Shown piece after piece: positions 33,052 through 45,282 of a stretch of 64,000 bases of DNA. Origin of the DNA: Astrothelium macrocarpum (Eukaryota > Ascomycota > Dothideomycetes > Trypetheliales > Trypetheliaceae); the NCBI GenBank assembly GCA_021030915.1, contig JAGEMR010000130.1, positions 1 through 64,000 of the forward strand, given 5' to 3'. The translations under genes and the position numbers were made by a program. The number at the start of each line of letters is the position of its first letter. Position 1 is the stretch's first letter. A model generated the notes under the pieces. That model was not told the DNA's origin and searched no databases. It worked only from the letters and a program-made list of their open reading frames with translations.

Positions 33052-34617
33052 TTACGCTGCATCTGCGCTCACCGCGGGTTCTGCAACCTTCGTTATCTGC
33101 TCGCCCGCTCGGTAAATCTTCCTTCCGTGGTCATCTCGCGGCAACACCACATCCTTATTTTCTTTCTGCGCCCGCTTCCAGATCTCGACCTCCATGCCAC
33201 CACGAATCACCCCGACTCTCATTGTGCTGAGCAGATTGTGCGCGGCATTGCTGTGCTGATACACGCCACCATTGAACGCCGCTGTGGCATCCTTGCCAAT
33301 CTGGGATGAGATGATGGCCCTTCCACCAGGGTGGTCCTTGATGAAGTCGGCAACATCGTGAACGATGCCCGCAACAGCGATGAGGGCACGGCCATTGCTG
33401 GCCTGGTCGCGGAATTCGTCCCATTCAAGTACGGGCAGTTGCTCCAGCGGAACGCCCCAGTCGAGCCTCGCGCGCTTCTGGTCGAGCTTCTTCTGCTGCA
33501 TCTGGACGCGGCCTTTCTCAATTTCGTTGGAGCGGAATTGCTTCAAATCATAGGCGAGTCCGAGCTGCTTGCATGTCCAGATGAACACTTTGGTTGGGTC
33601 ATATTGGAACCTGTAATAATGTCAGCAAAATTCAAAAATAAAAAAACCTTTTGTTGTATTGGGGCGTACCACTCGAGAGCATTCCTATAGTCGGATGGGA
33701 ATTCATGGTGGAAATTGTGGTAGCCTTCGCCAAGGGTCATGAGTGCAGTGAAGACATGGTCACGTGGTGAGTTGCGATCATCAAAGGGTTGGTCACCGAG
33801 CCAGTGGGCGAGCGAGTTAACGCAGAAGGTAGCCTGTTGCACAAAGAAGATGCGTAAGATGCCGGCGTACACGTAACCGCCCATCCAGTCACCCCAGCCA
33901 AGTCCTGCAACTGCCATAGGAAAGAAGACGCCGGAGATGAGCATGATGGCGAGGTAGTGCTTGTGTTGGAAGCGGACAACGGGGTCTTCATTCAAATCAG
34001 TGATGTCGGTACGACCAATGCGCCTCGGATTCTGCTTCATAACCATCCAACCGAGGTGGCTGTAGAGGAGACCTTTGCGAACACTATAGGGGTCCTTGTC
34101 GGTGTCGGTGTATCGATGGTGAGCACGGTGATCTCTAGCCCACCATCTGATGGAACCCTCAACACTGCCTGCACCACAGAAAGCCAGGAAGATTTTGAGA
34201 GGAAGAGTTGCAGAGTAGGAGGTGTGAGCCCACAGACGGTGGTAACCGGCAGTGATACCAAGACCCTGTCAAACGAATGAGTAAAGGATGAAGATGGTGT
34301 CGTAGCCCATGGCATATGCTTACACCACAGAAATAATAGAGGACGGCCCAGATGAAAGTTTTCAGTCTAAGAGGCGTCCAGAATGCAGCTACACAGCCTG
34401 CCAACGGCATTCCAATGATGAGAGCCACATTGAGCCAGTTGACAAATTTCCACCAATTCTTTCTTGTCATGGGCTCTCGCTCAGTGATGTGGAGTTTCTT
34501 TGGATCGTAACTCTTCTTCCTATTGGGCTCTGATGTTTTGGCCATTGGTGAAGGCTGTGAGGATAGGTATTGAGGGTCGACGGCCCTGTGGCCAGCAGTT
34601 GGCTGGCTGGAAGGCAT
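33052..34617 (-). CDS. OLE1: Delta9 acyl-CoA (stearoyl-CoA) desaturase with C-terminal cytochrome b5 domain
   Basis: Exons 34617-34324, 34265-33670 and 33610-33052 give 482 aa. The enzyme introduces the Delta9 double bond into palmitoyl- and stearoyl-CoA at the ER, using electrons from its own cytochrome b5 domain. All three di-iron histidine boxes are intact: HRLWAH (107-112), HRAHH (144-148) and HNFHH (281-285), plus NSLAHWLG. Hydrophobic segments include NVALIIGMPLAGCVAAFW and the AIMLISGVFFPMAVAGLGWG region. The b5 domain near residues 356-450 carries the heme ligand in DHPGG (His390) and a second His in QHSNAAH. Intron 1 lies just before the first box and intron 2 inside LEW-FQYDPTK. The CT-rich leader upstream suits a highly expressed gene. 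Confidence 0.96.
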
Positions 34618-36180
34618 GGTGGGTAGGAAGGTGTAGGGGGGAAATTTCAGGAAAGAGGAAATATGAAGGAGCAAAATGGAAAGAGGTAAAGGGACGGGGT
34701 GGTTTGGAGAAGAGCAGAAGAAAGAAGAGGATTGTGTGGGGTGGTCTCGTAGCCTGTTTCAGTAAGCAGCTGTGCTTGGGCGGGTCGTGTGTGAGAGCAG
34801 GCCATGCAGGCAAGCGAACGAGTCAGAGCAGGCGAATGCGGAGAGCGGTGGGCGGATCATGTTGCGTGGCAATGAGGTCGTTGGGGATAAGGGCCAGAGT
34901 CGCGACTCCTTCCCAACAAAATTTCATTCATGTTGAGCTCGAGCAGCTTTGCCTCGGCCCGCGCCAATCAAAGGCCAAGTTTTTTTCTCGTCCCTTGCAT
35001 CTTCGCACTAAGCCCCCTGCTACGTCTGTCGCTAGCTACCACCCGACCTGCCATTCTCTATAGCATGAACTCGGTATTTGAAGTGGTGCGATGAGGGTGG
35101 AATAGAATTGTTATGCGCAGATTATATTCCCTCTATTATACATACGTGCTCGGCAGTCCGAGATGAATAGATATGCTCGCAGATCGAGCCGGACCGTCGA
35201 GTGGCTCGGCGACAACTCCGATGCGTGAATGGCCGGTCCCTGTCCACTTTCAGCCCTATGTAAGTCCCTGATGCCCCACATTCACCTTACAGACCGAGGC
35301 TAGATTTCTCTTCCAGAACCGGCTTCCTCCGTCATCACTGAACAACCACCAATCTTCTCGACCGAAGATCGCCAGCCTACCACACTAGATGAGCACCATA
35401 TGACGACGCCTCAAGCCCGCACATGAGCTGCCGATGATGCCCCTCGGTCTTTTAATTTAGGGTTTCCCTTTGGATAAGTCTTTCTCCGTGTCCGCTTCTG
35501 CAAGCAAATCAAAACTACCATGATCTTAATTGTATGCTAGGCAGCGGATCGAGTAGAGGTAACGTGTCGGTAACTCCAACAATATCCCAGGCAACAACCA
35601 TACAGCATCTCCATCATCTCACTGGTCTCGCATCGTGTCTATTAGATCTGACACACATGTGGGCAATGATCATGAGATTGTCTTCGGTGTTGGTAGGATA
35701 CGCCGGATCGAGCTGCTCTACCCGAGTGAGCTTCTTTTAGATCATTATCAGATTCACGATCACTATAGCTTGGTCCCTGCGACCTGCAAATGGTGGCCTG
35801 CACATGGCGACTTGCATTGATAGAAATCGGTAGGTTTCATGTTTCACCAATGGCATGTAGCTGTATCTCTATCCAATCAGTGAGCGTGTTATGAATAAGG
35901 TAGGTGAACTACAGTACTACAAACACTGTTGACACTCGCTTTTGACGTCATGCATAATGAATTGGAATCATTGAATACTGCGGCTTGACATGCGTTTGGC
36001 CAAGCTTGTTCAGGTATCATCAACCATGAACGTGCATAGAACAAGAAAGTCACTACCTTGAACTGTCTTGAAATAGAGCCAGCCGAGAAGATATCTCGGC
36101 TAGCGTTGACTTTGCAACCAGAAGATATGACATCAGTAGCTGGCTAGAAGACGCTGTACAGAGTATCAGTCAAACACGCT
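34618..36180. other. Desaturase promoter and spacer
   Basis: 34618-34740 is purine-rich on + (CT-rich leader of the desaturase). The remainder shows no gene. Confidence 0.45.
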
Positions 36181-37386
36181 TCATTGTCTCCATGCTGCGC
36201 AATCGACCGGATAATCCCATAACTCCAACGCCTGCGCTCTGGACAGCGCCTCGTCGTCTTTGGTTCCAGGTAGCCGCCACAATGTAAAGCCAAACCCGCT
36301 CATCTTCAAACTCGTGACCAGTGGACCCAACGTCAACCGAACGACTTCAAACCCTCTCTGCTCCAGCTCTTCAATCGCAAGCTCTGCAAACCGAGCCAAT
36401 ACTTCATCACTGGTGCTTCCGAGAGAGTTGACTAGTAGGACGACCTGATTATCGCCATTCGTAGAAGGATCCGATGAGAAAGGGATAAACCCGCGATCCG
36501 CATCCGACGTATCTACGAGGAGACTGATCATACGCTCTACCAACGCCTTTGGCGTCGGAACCGGTGACAACTGCTGCAGTCCCGATTCTCCATGAGCACC
36601 CATTCCCAACTCAATCGTATGCGGCGGGAGCGTCGGTAGATCCGTCAATATCCCATTTGGCAGCGAGACCCTACATCGTCATCCCTCATTAGCACACATC
36701 TCTTCCTCAACACCACCTTCCATAACCAAAGCACAGCCTACAACTCACCGATCAAACGCCACCCCAATCGTCCCCACATTCCCCACCACATCCTCCATCA
36801 CCTCCGCCACCCTCTCCAACCCCTCCGCCTCCTCCGCCAACGCACACGTAACCTTCAACCCCACCAAATGCCCACTCAGCCCCCTCCGTCCCACCTTCCC
36901 GCCCTTCCCCCTCCCCACCGCAACATCATCCCCCACCGCCACAAACCTCACACGCCGCCCCCGCTCCCGCGCCCGCGTCACCGCTAACCCGGCATTCAGC
37001 ACGTCGCCCGTGTAGTTCCCACACACCACCAGTATCCCCTCCCCCTCCCCCTCTCCTTCTGCTCGCGATGGCAGATCCGGATAGCACGCGTCGATGCCGC
37101 GCCCGATCTGCGCGGCCGTCGGCGACGCAAACACCGCGCCGGACACCGCGCCGCTGAGGAAGCCGCGGCCGACGAAGCCCGCGAACATGGGCTCGTGGCC
37201 GCCGCCGGAGAACGCGAGGACTGTGGTGCGGGCTGTGCGGCGGTGTGTGGTGAGGTCGGCGCGGACGGCGAGTTTGTGGGCGGGTGAGAGGTGCAGGAGG
37301 GTTGGGTGGGTGGCTTGGAGGCCGAGGAGGGCGTCGGGGATGGTGGTTTGGGGCGTGTTGATGAGGTGGAAGGTTTGGTGGGGCAT
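36181..37386 (-). CDS. Dihydroxyacetone kinase DhaK-domain protein lacking DhaL
   Basis: Exons 37386-36749 and 36670-36181 give 375 aa, a complete DhaK (Dak1) fold. The substrate-binding histidines are in SGGGHEP (His64) and ELGMGAHGE (His239, the residue that binds dihydroxyacetone covalently as a hemiaminal in the family). GNYTGDVLNAGLA and VSLP after the splice are also typical. Eukaryotic kinases are normally DhaK-DhaL fusions of about 580-610 aa, and DhaL carries the ATP site. Here the frame stops at about 375 aa, and no DhaL frame is visible within 1.5 kb downstream. It may be a carbonyl-binding paralogue or may need a partner; kinase activity alone is doubtful. Exon 1 lies in skew island C and is very GC-rich. 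Confidence 0.85.
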
Positions 37387-37500
37387 GCTTGCGTTTTTGT
37401 GGGGGGAGATGGGGAGTGTGGTGGAGGGATGTTGGGGGTGGAAGTTGGACGGGGAGGTTGGTAGGGTGCGAAGAGTTGAAAAGAGGGAACGGGAAGGAGG
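36740..37500. other. C-to-G skew island C
   Basis: The + strand is C-rich at 36740-37060 (36781-36840: 38 C, 3 G) and G-rich at 37200-37500 (37321-37380: 33 G, 5 C), with a balanced GC-rich crossover near 37150. The G arm continues about 110 bp upstream of the start codon at 37386. Confidence 0.75.
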
Positions 37501-37969
37501 TTATAGAGATATGGGTATGTGAAAGGTAACGTATCAGAAATGAAGGAGTATGGAAGAATAGCTGGTGATGAACAAATTTTTCAAAACTTGAATATTTTAT
37601 CTGTATGATTGAAACCCGGATTCCTTTCTTTAGTCATCTGGCCACAATCCAGAGCATCGTCCAAGATTGTCAAGCTTCCCCGCAAATACGTAGAAGTTCT
37701 AATAAAGGAAAGCTATGTCCCCACCAGAGCTTCGGAAATCCGAATTCGGGTATCCGCGACCATCAGAGTACGTAGCTCCCCGGCATCCTGAAGAAAGGGA
37801 CATCCAGTAATGTTACAAAATAATGTCGATTGAGATTGACAAAATGAAATCCGCGAGGAAGCCTGTCTAGATCTAAGCTTTCCGCCCTCTTGAAGGCCTC
37901 ACTAACTTTTAGATAAATCTATGCAGAAGGCGCCCCCATTTTCCTAGATTAGTAAGAAAATTTTTCTTT
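37387..37969. other. Intergenic between tandem minus-strand genes
   Basis: DhaK promoter (G-rich on + to about 37500) and the 3' side of the MOSC gene; no gene seen. Confidence 0.5.
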
Positions 37970-39295
37970 TCATGTATACTCAGGCCAGTTGATGTAGAAA
38001 TGCTCTCCTGTCCCCAGTACTTCAATCTCATCTCCCACCCTGATCTCGCCATGCGGCTGCATGGGAGTAACTTGCATTCCCAAACATGGATCCTTGGGGC
38101 AACCTTTGTCCACTTTCCGGTAGTTGTCCATCGCACGACGAGGCTCGTTGCGGTCTCTGACACCCGTTTTCGGATCGACGTTGGGTAGATTGCATCGTGC
38201 AGTGCGACTGGAGACATGATATTTGGCAGTGCCGATGCGGATGAGCTTCCAGGTGTCCTCGGCAAAAGCTTCAGGTCCTTCCACGTACAAGTTTGCACGG
38301 AATCGCAGAGGATCGAGTGGTGGAGCATCGTTATGTAGATGAGTTGACAGGTCATGAACGCTAGCCATATTGATTAGGTGGAGTGGATATGCGTCAGCGA
38401 AACCAATGACTGGTTGGTAGCCAATATCCTCTTTCTTCGGTGCTCCCCGATAGACCTCTCGAAGCTGCTTATTCTCTCGACCCGAGTCAATGCGAAACAA
38501 GGCAAGTTGGCCGATGATTCCTGGCCTTTGTGAGGAAAGAAATTCCTTGAGCTTGGTCAGCGCTTCAGGTGGTATCTCTGAGGTCATATTGAGGGCCCTG
38601 GGAAAATCCACCCAGATCTGCAAGGACTCTCCTGGATATTTCATTCGCCTGATTCTCGCTTCACAAGGATCAAAAGGAACATGAAATGAAAGGCTAAGTT
38701 CCGCATTCGTTGGATCCGGGAACGTGACGATTAGGAAACCACCGTTGGCTACGTTAGGATCTTTTGCATAATAAGTCGGACAATTCTCGTCTGGAACCCA
38801 GAGCTCTATCTTGACTTTTGTGAGGAGGGGATACTCTCTTTGAGTGATGGATTTCCAATGGTATTTCCCGGTATGATTTTTAGGAAATTTGGGCTTCTCC
38901 TTATTAGCTTTCGAAAGCGGTACAAATTCGGCGAAGGAGAACTGTCTATCATATCTCATTCCAGTTGAAATAACGTCTCCGTGATCGATCATGACCGGAA
39001 AACAGCTTTTGATTGGGTATATTACAAGAGCTTTGATTCTCCACTGATCTTTTTTCGCTCCTAGTTGAGTTCGCTGGGTGACATATTGCTCTTCGTGCAG
39101 AGTAAGCTCCTGATTTGCTGCCCAGCCTATCCTTTTGCAGCCGCGATACTGGGTTGTTCCGCTATCTCTTCCATTTGAGTATCCCCACGCAAGGAAGGCA
39201 AGAAGCGGGATAAATGGGACGCCAAGTGCTAGGAAGTACGCTGGGAGGGAATGAATTACCAAGTCAGTAAATAACTCCATAAAAAATGCAGCCAC
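37970..39295 (-). CDS. MOSC-domain membrane protein (mARC/molybdenum-cofactor-dependent type)
   Basis: Intronless frame of 441 aa. An N-terminal hydrophobic anchor (SLPAYFLALGVPFIPLLAFLAWGY, about residues 16-39) is followed by an N-terminal MOSC barrel (IKALVIYPIKSCFPV with GMRYDRQF at about residues 86-118) and a C-terminal MOSC domain (RFRANLYVEG, SSRTARCNLPNVDPKTG, GCPKDPCLGMQV). The cysteine in TARCNLPNVD corresponds to the molybdenum-ligand cysteine of mARC and Moco-sulfurase C-terminal domains. The family reduces N-hydroxylated compounds with cytochrome b5 and its reductase. Location is probably the outer mitochondrial or ER membrane. Two Met codons (residues 1 and 6) are possible starts. 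It is divergent from the Rad55-like gene. Confidence 0.88.
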   Translation of the reverse strand: MAAFFMELFTDLVIHSLPAYFLALGVPFIPLLAFLAWGYSNGRDSGTTQYRGCKRIGWAANQELTLHEEQYVTQRTQLGAKKDQWRIKALVIYPIKSCFPVMIDHGDVISTGMRYDRQFSFAEFVPLSKANKEKPKFPKNHTGKYHWKSITQREYPLLTKVKIELWVPDENCPTYYAKDPNVANGGFLIVTFPDPTNAELSLSFHVPFDPCEARIRRMKYPGESLQIWVDFPRALNMTSEIPPEALTKLKEFLSSQRPGIIGQLALFRIDSGRENKQLREVYRGAPKKEDIGYQPVIGFADAYPLHLINMASVHDLSTHLHNDAPPLDPLRFRANLYVEGPEAFAEDTWKLIRIGTAKYHVSSRTARCNLPNVDPKTGVRDRNEPRRAMDNYRKVDKGCPKDPCLGMQVTPMQPHGEIRVGDEIEVLGTGEHFYINWPEYT

Positions 39296-39972
39296 ATTCG
39301 GAATTAACAGTAATGTTGGAGTCTATAAGAGAAAAGTAAAAGACCGGCCATGCTTTACACAAAAGTGAGTACTCAATGGTTTGGAAAGCAGGGTAAAGGG
39401 CAGCGGTCAAGGAGTGAATGTTGTCGGCATCGCGTCACACCGATCCGTTTGAGAGGTGAATGTGGAATTATGGAAGGACGAAAAGATGAAATGTGAAAAA
39501 AAGGTTCTGGATTAGTTACACCGCCAGGCTCGTCCGATGGATAGCGTACCCCGGATCGAAACGGCTGTGAGCTTACCACCGGACCTGGTCTGGATTAATT
39601 CACCTCGACATCTGATGAGACAATTGGCAACAATGCATTATGGAACTCTTTCGTCATAGCTTTTCGTTTGCCATACCTAACACACACACTGGTGTATCCA
39701 ACCGTGCCAGCGAACACAAGCTGATGGTGTTGGGTTTGGGGTTTGCCGGCGAATTTCCGAAGTTATCGGAGCTGGACCCTCTTCGTCTGGCCTTCAATAC
39801 AATTCAACCTCTTCACAGACATGCCAAATCCCTCGTGATTGTTTCGGTCTTTGGCGCTTTGTTAGCGAGCGTGTAATATGTCTTGCATCAACATTCATTG
39901 GTATTTCGGACGAACTGCCTCAACCAAATTTATTCTTCCAAGCTCGAGCATGTAAACAAAGCACAGAACCCT
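39296..39972. promoter_or_regulatory. Divergent promoter region MOSC / Rad55-like
   Basis: 677 bp between two divergent start codons with no gene of its own. Confidence 0.5.
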
Positions 39973-41505
39973 ATGGCGAGCAAGGAAGTCACGATAAATC
40001 CACGTTCATCAGATTCAAATCGTATGTCACTGCACCTGATCTACCCTGACATTCAGACGCGTGATGAACCATGCTGACCTCCCTTTTGGCAACAGACCGT
40101 CTACCTACAGTTTCAGCATCTCAGGCCTTGGAGACCTTCAAGATCCATCGCCCGCAAGCAATCTCAACTGGCCTTCCACAACTCGACAGACTCCTACACG
40201 GATCAAATGGCGATTTTGAACCCAACGATACAAAGATTGGGGGAATTGCCAGAGGCAAGGTCACGGAAATTTATGGACCTCCTGGTGTAGGAAAAACAAC
40301 ATTGGCGTGCGTTTCGACAGAACCAAGCGGCCTGATGGACAATACCCTGATTGATGGAATATAGTATGCAAGCTTGTGCTGCCACGTTAAGGAACGGTGA
40401 ACATGTTGTTTGGGTAGGTGAGTAGGTTGGCATACCGCGAGGGTTTGGCTAACGGAACAACCACTCAGATGCCTCATACGATCTTGTGAAAATGCGTTTA
40501 TGTTCAATCATTGATCATGGGTCTTCGCTCAGCCAACCCGATCCCACTTCTGAAAGTGCTGCTATTCGCGCATCGACCGCGGCTATGCTTTCCAAATTGC
40601 ATCATTTCAACACCCCAAGTCTAGCTCACTTGCTTGCCCTCATCATCCGTCCCCCTCCTTCTTTTCCACCACAGTTAACCAGCATCCTTGTCATTGATTC
40701 TCTATCGACGCTCTTTGATACTGCGTACGCTGGGCATCAGATCAAACTCGATCTCGCCAATGCGGACCAGAGGACCAAAGACGCGCGGCGCTGGGCTACC
40801 AATCGACGCTTTGCCATCTTAGACTCGCTCGCCTTGGCACTCAACAGGCTGGCGGCTGTGAAAAACATCGCGATACTCGTCACGAGCCAGATGATGACCC
40901 GCGTCTCGCCTGGCGGAGCGGGTACGAGAGCAATTCTAGTGCCCGCGCTGAGCGGTAAAGAATGGGAAACAGGTATTGCGAGTCGAGTGGTGCTATTTAG
41001 AGATTGGGCGTCTGAGGAGCTGAAACGAAGTTCGCAGGATAAGGAAGTGGATGAGAAGAGTCGGTCGAAGTTTGAACAGATGAGGTTTGCAGGAGTGGTG
41101 AAGACAAATGGAGCTCTTGCGGATGAGCCGGGCAGCCATGCCACTACACTGGGAAATGTGGTTCTGTTCACAATCGATGAGGTACGCCATGATATGGGGC
41201 AAGAGCGTTCCTAGAACACTAACCAAGACATTTGGTAGACCGGCGTTGTTCCTTATTTGGACATTCGTACACCTCTTCGGGCACTATCTTCGCCGGTTAA
41301 GCTATCATCTTCTGCGTCCCGGAAGCGTAGCTTTCAAGAGATCACAGGGTCAGATGCCGATACTGATGATGAATACGGGTGGGCAGAAGAAGACGAAGTG
41401 TCAGCTGAAGGTTTGATAAACGACATTTCTTTGACGGCAGCAAACGTACACCAAGTCGAAGAAGATGCCAATACGGACAAAGAATTAGAAGGAGACGGTT
41501 GCTGA
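39973..41505 (+). CDS. RecA/Rad51-family recombinase paralogue, Rad55/Rhp55-like
   Basis: Exons 39973-40021, 40096-40306, 40365-40417, 40469-41181 and 41239-41505 give 430 aa. Walker A is GPPGVGKTT (77-85) and Walker B is ILVIDSLSTL (about 177-186). The upstream ISTGLPQLDRLLHG is the usual lead-in of Rad51 paralogues. LVTSQMMTRVSPGG corresponds to the L2 side of the core. Rad55/Rhp55 pairs with Rad57/Rhp57 to stabilise Rad51 filaments in double-strand-break repair. The C-terminus is acidic and probably unstructured (about residues 345-430). There is no N-terminal HhH domain, which fits Rad55 better than Rad51, Dmc1 or Rad57. The donor of intron 1 leaves a very short first exon (16 codons), the least secure join. 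Confidence 0.8.
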
Positions 41506-41627
41506 CCGAATCTCAATATCAAGAAGGGCTAGGACATATCGGCTGCAACTTTTGCAAATAAAATGTACTTATGACCGAAGAAGTGGAATATATAGCCTAT
41601 TGCTAGATTCCCCGAAGACATGCTCGC

Positions 41628-44627
41628 TCAAGCTGCTGTTGAAGTACGCGCAAACCCTTGGCTCTTCTTCTTTTGCCACCATTCCCTGATCTTGGAACCG
41701 AAATATGCAACATATGGAATAAGTTCCAGACCTGGAACACGTACCGTATACCTAACGAAAATACACGCTACTGTCAGCGCCAAAAATAATGCTTGAACGA
41801 GAAGTGCGCGTGATACCTCGTCTCTGGCCTGCAGTAGCCGGAGACCCAGTTGCTGCCATCTTAGTCTAATCTGTCCCGTAAAACAAATAAGCCATACTCC
41901 ACCAGGAATACCCACCAAAAAAGCCATTGCAACACCCAAGGGACTGCCAGTAGAAGGATCGGTCTTGAGGACAATATCGCCCACTAAAAACCCAACAAAA
42001 GAGACCATTAACAGAGTCCACTTCCAGACAACTTTGGAGCTTTCGTAATGTTTGAGCAGGAAGTTGATCGTCGGGACTAATGCAAGTGGAATCAAGACGG
42101 TAATGATAGCCAGTGGTATGGCTGCAGCAAAGAAATACTTCGTCTTCAATGGGCTATCATTGATTTCACGTGTGTTCATGCCGAAGAAGCTCTACTCTGG
42201 AGTTCAGTCCAGAATATATCAGAACGATCTTGGGACTTATAGAAGTGCCTACCGCTACAAAGCCAATGGGAACGAAAAAAGACGCCAGCAAAGCGAATAC
42301 CCATGCCTGACGTGCCTGAGCAAGACTATGTTGATCTATGATCTATGAATGAAGGTTACCAATGAACAGGATGTGGTGGATGTAACAAAGGTCTTACCAT
42401 TTTTCTGACCCGCGAAATCTCTCCATAAGCAACGTCCATTTCCTTTTCCAACTTCTTGCACTCGCTCGCAACCGTCTTGGTCCATTCCGAGTCGTAAGAT
42501 ACCATCCAAGAGGGTGGATGATGCGAGGCAGAGGCTCGGAGGTCCTTGACAAGCTGCTTCGAGTACTCCAAATGCTGCATATAATGAAGGCAGGTATTCG
42601 CACCTGCTACGCTAGGATCGGCCATTTGCTCATATCGCTATCGAAGTGAGCTTGGATAATTTCAAGCTAATTGATAAGAAAAGTAAGTTCTTACCAGTTC
42701 ATTCAGGTCTATTCGCGCTCTTCGGGCGTTAGTCATGGCGTCAGTAAAACCGGTCACAAAAAGGCATTTGTACGTAAACATCCAGTCCCTAGCCATATCG
42801 GTCATGCGATCTGTAACATCATATTCAGGATCAGTTTTATGAGGACTGAACAACCTATCCAAGTTGCGGGCGAATGACTCAGCTACGGCAGATTTCTGAA
42901 GGCACACGATAGAATCCCACTCTAAACTACGGCGATTATTCTCAGGCTGCTTCCCCCAGACGCAGTATATGTTTGATGATCGCGGTTGACGACCATGCGG
43001 CTTCCATATTTCCATATGTTGAAACGACCTTGGGGGGAGCTCGATGTTATCCGGGAAGATGAGAGTCTGGCTGGCAGAAGGGGAGGGATTTCGAGAATAC
43101 AAATGACAAGATGCTGTCGTGTGTAGTTGTAAGGTGATCTTGGAATCTACAAGATGAAGCTCGGGAAATTGGACCTTTGAACCTGCAAGTTGTTAGAAGA
43201 GATGGTCCGAGAAGTATTACGGCGCTCACTATCCGTTTGAGACGATGGCGAGTCTTCGTGCGATCGGAGTAGACTAGAAGACAGCTGATGTAGATCGGCA
43301 AAAGAGAGCTGATAGTGTTGGCGTAAAGAGAGTAATAGTATCAGCGTCGCAGATCGACAAACATCGGACGGCTTCGGCAGAGCAGTCAACGACCACCCTC
43401 TAATTCTGCGATTGATGTCTCTGTCTGCTGGCTGTACGCTATCTGTGATGCTTAACACACTGGAATCATCAGCTAATAATGAAGAAGAAGCTAGCGCCAA
43501 CGTACAATAGGCGAGCTCTACTTGTCTGTAGGATCTATGACGTCTGTTATGAATCGGTGGACGATTGTATTGGCTCTCTTACGTTATTTGAGCTCGTTTC
43601 CCATAACTGTTGATAGTCTTCCAAATTTCGGAGATTAACTAATCGAGGTGCTAGTTGTATCAATGTTAGCCTACGATTCGCTCTATCTAGGCATCGACGT
43701 TGAGCTAGACTTTTCGCTTAGAACTTCTGGATATGCAACAATGAGATGCAGCTTTGCTACATGCCTTGTGTAGATATGTGTCCTTGTCAAATGCGATGAA
43801 GTGGGCAATCCAATAGACTTGACTTACTTGAACGACCAGAGAACAAGAACACTGTAGCTTGGAGATATTGCGGTTCAGGATCATAGGTATAAAAGGTCAT
43901 GTTGCTCCAGAAATGTTTCATAACTTCTGTGGCATTACGACATTGATTTAATAGCCATGAAAGCCGCTCCACCTCTGATGTCTCCAGTCCTGTCAGACCT
44001 TGTTGTTCCAGCTCCAGGAATTTGATCGTCCTATGAGCCTGCTCCAAAACAAGACGCCGAGCTTTCCACGCCCTTGAGGAAACACGACCAGGATGATTTC
44101 CCTGAGTAGGGTCTGTCATGATATTCAAGTATCGACCCACGTCCTTGAACGGAATTTAAAGTTAAAGGATTGTGATGAAGTAGCAAGGCTACTTGAGACT
44201 GGTCTTGTTCATACGTCATTGTGGTGGCTGTAACGAGGCTGAAAGTTCATACTGATGATTGGTGAACAGCCAAAAAGTCTGCCGAACTGGCAATGTATCT
44301 AAACGCCAATAGAATAGGAAACGAGAGCAAGTTTTTTAAGTCAGTACCATCATTCTTGCCCTGTACGTTCCTTTGCACTGGCGTTTCTGTGGATCCACGT
44401 TGACGGCCATTGAGATGCCTCACTATCACGCTGACAGATTTTTGGTATCGAGATCGAACCATTTGACAATTTACCAGCATGAGGTTCAATTTCGAGCCAA
44501 ACCCAGAAACTTTCGGTATTAGGTACTTAGTACAGGTCGCTTGTATAGAAGAGACGTAGGTGGAGGTGCCTCTTGCTACAGGTGGTGACGATTGAGGACG
44601 GTCTCCTCCGAAGTCATCCCGAGCCAT
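41628..44627 (-). CDS. CorA-like membrane protein with GMN motif and extra membrane segments
   Basis: Nine exons, 44627-44253, 44143-43828, 43704-43583, 43534-43506, 43459-43230, 43182-42695, 42637-42398, 42315-42253 and 42191-41628, join in phase to 808 aa. The 2-TM CorA core is clear: first segment VFALLASFFVPIGFVA (about 604-619) followed at once by SFFGMN (GMN at 625-627, the pore motif of CorA metal-ion channels), then a second segment AAAIPLAIITVLIPLALV. Unlike bacterial CorA, three more hydrophobic segments follow (about 680-696, 707-726, 752-770) and a basic tail. The roughly 600-residue N-terminal part has no domain I can name; EQAHRTIKFLELEQQGL and LQLAPRLVNLRNLEDYQQLWE style helices precede the membrane part. 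Fungal CorA-like proteins are numerous and mostly uncharacterised, so metal transport is likely but unproven. Confidence 0.78.
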
Positions 44628-45282
44628 CCTAGTTCAATTGGAGAGGAGTACATTAGAGTATACGGATTCAATTGATTGATTATTTCATTATTTCTTAGAG
44701 AAAATCTTCACCTGAAGATGACATACATGGACTCGCGTAGATATTTCGCGACCCGTCTGTCATTTCAGCATTCCCAATGACTTGCGCTCAAGTTACAGAT
44801 CACTTCTGTTATAACTGCAGCTATCTGCCTTAACAGTAGATGCTTCCTCAGTCTCTAAAGATCATCTCATGTCCTTCGTCTTGCACGTGCTTTCTAATCA
44901 ACGGTGTCTTCAAATGGCATAAAGATCAATTTGACCGCCTCCTATCAAACTGGAAGTTGGGTACTGCGAAGGATGATATTTGAGAAATGAATTCCTGTCT
45001 AAAGCTTGCAAATAAAGTAGGAATCAAGCCTTTCGTGTCATATCTTGAAAAGCAGATTATACCTTTGGGTCCGCCGTACTTGATACATAGCGCCATATCG
45101 GAATCACCATGCTAACGTAAGCTATATCGATTAAGAGTAACTATGTGAAATTTTCAAGACTTGTTTTTTTCAACCATCTCACCGTCAATTACAACCCAAC
45201 CTACTACTTCAAACCACCAACCCTTCTAGTCAGAAATCAATGTCAATAGCCTCAGAGTCTCGCCCACTACCTCCATCCAACT
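44628..45282. other. Intergenic
   Basis: CorA-like promoter and PEBP 3' flank; no gene. From about 45180 the + strand turns C-rich, the left arm of skew island D lying outside any CDS. Confidence 0.5.
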
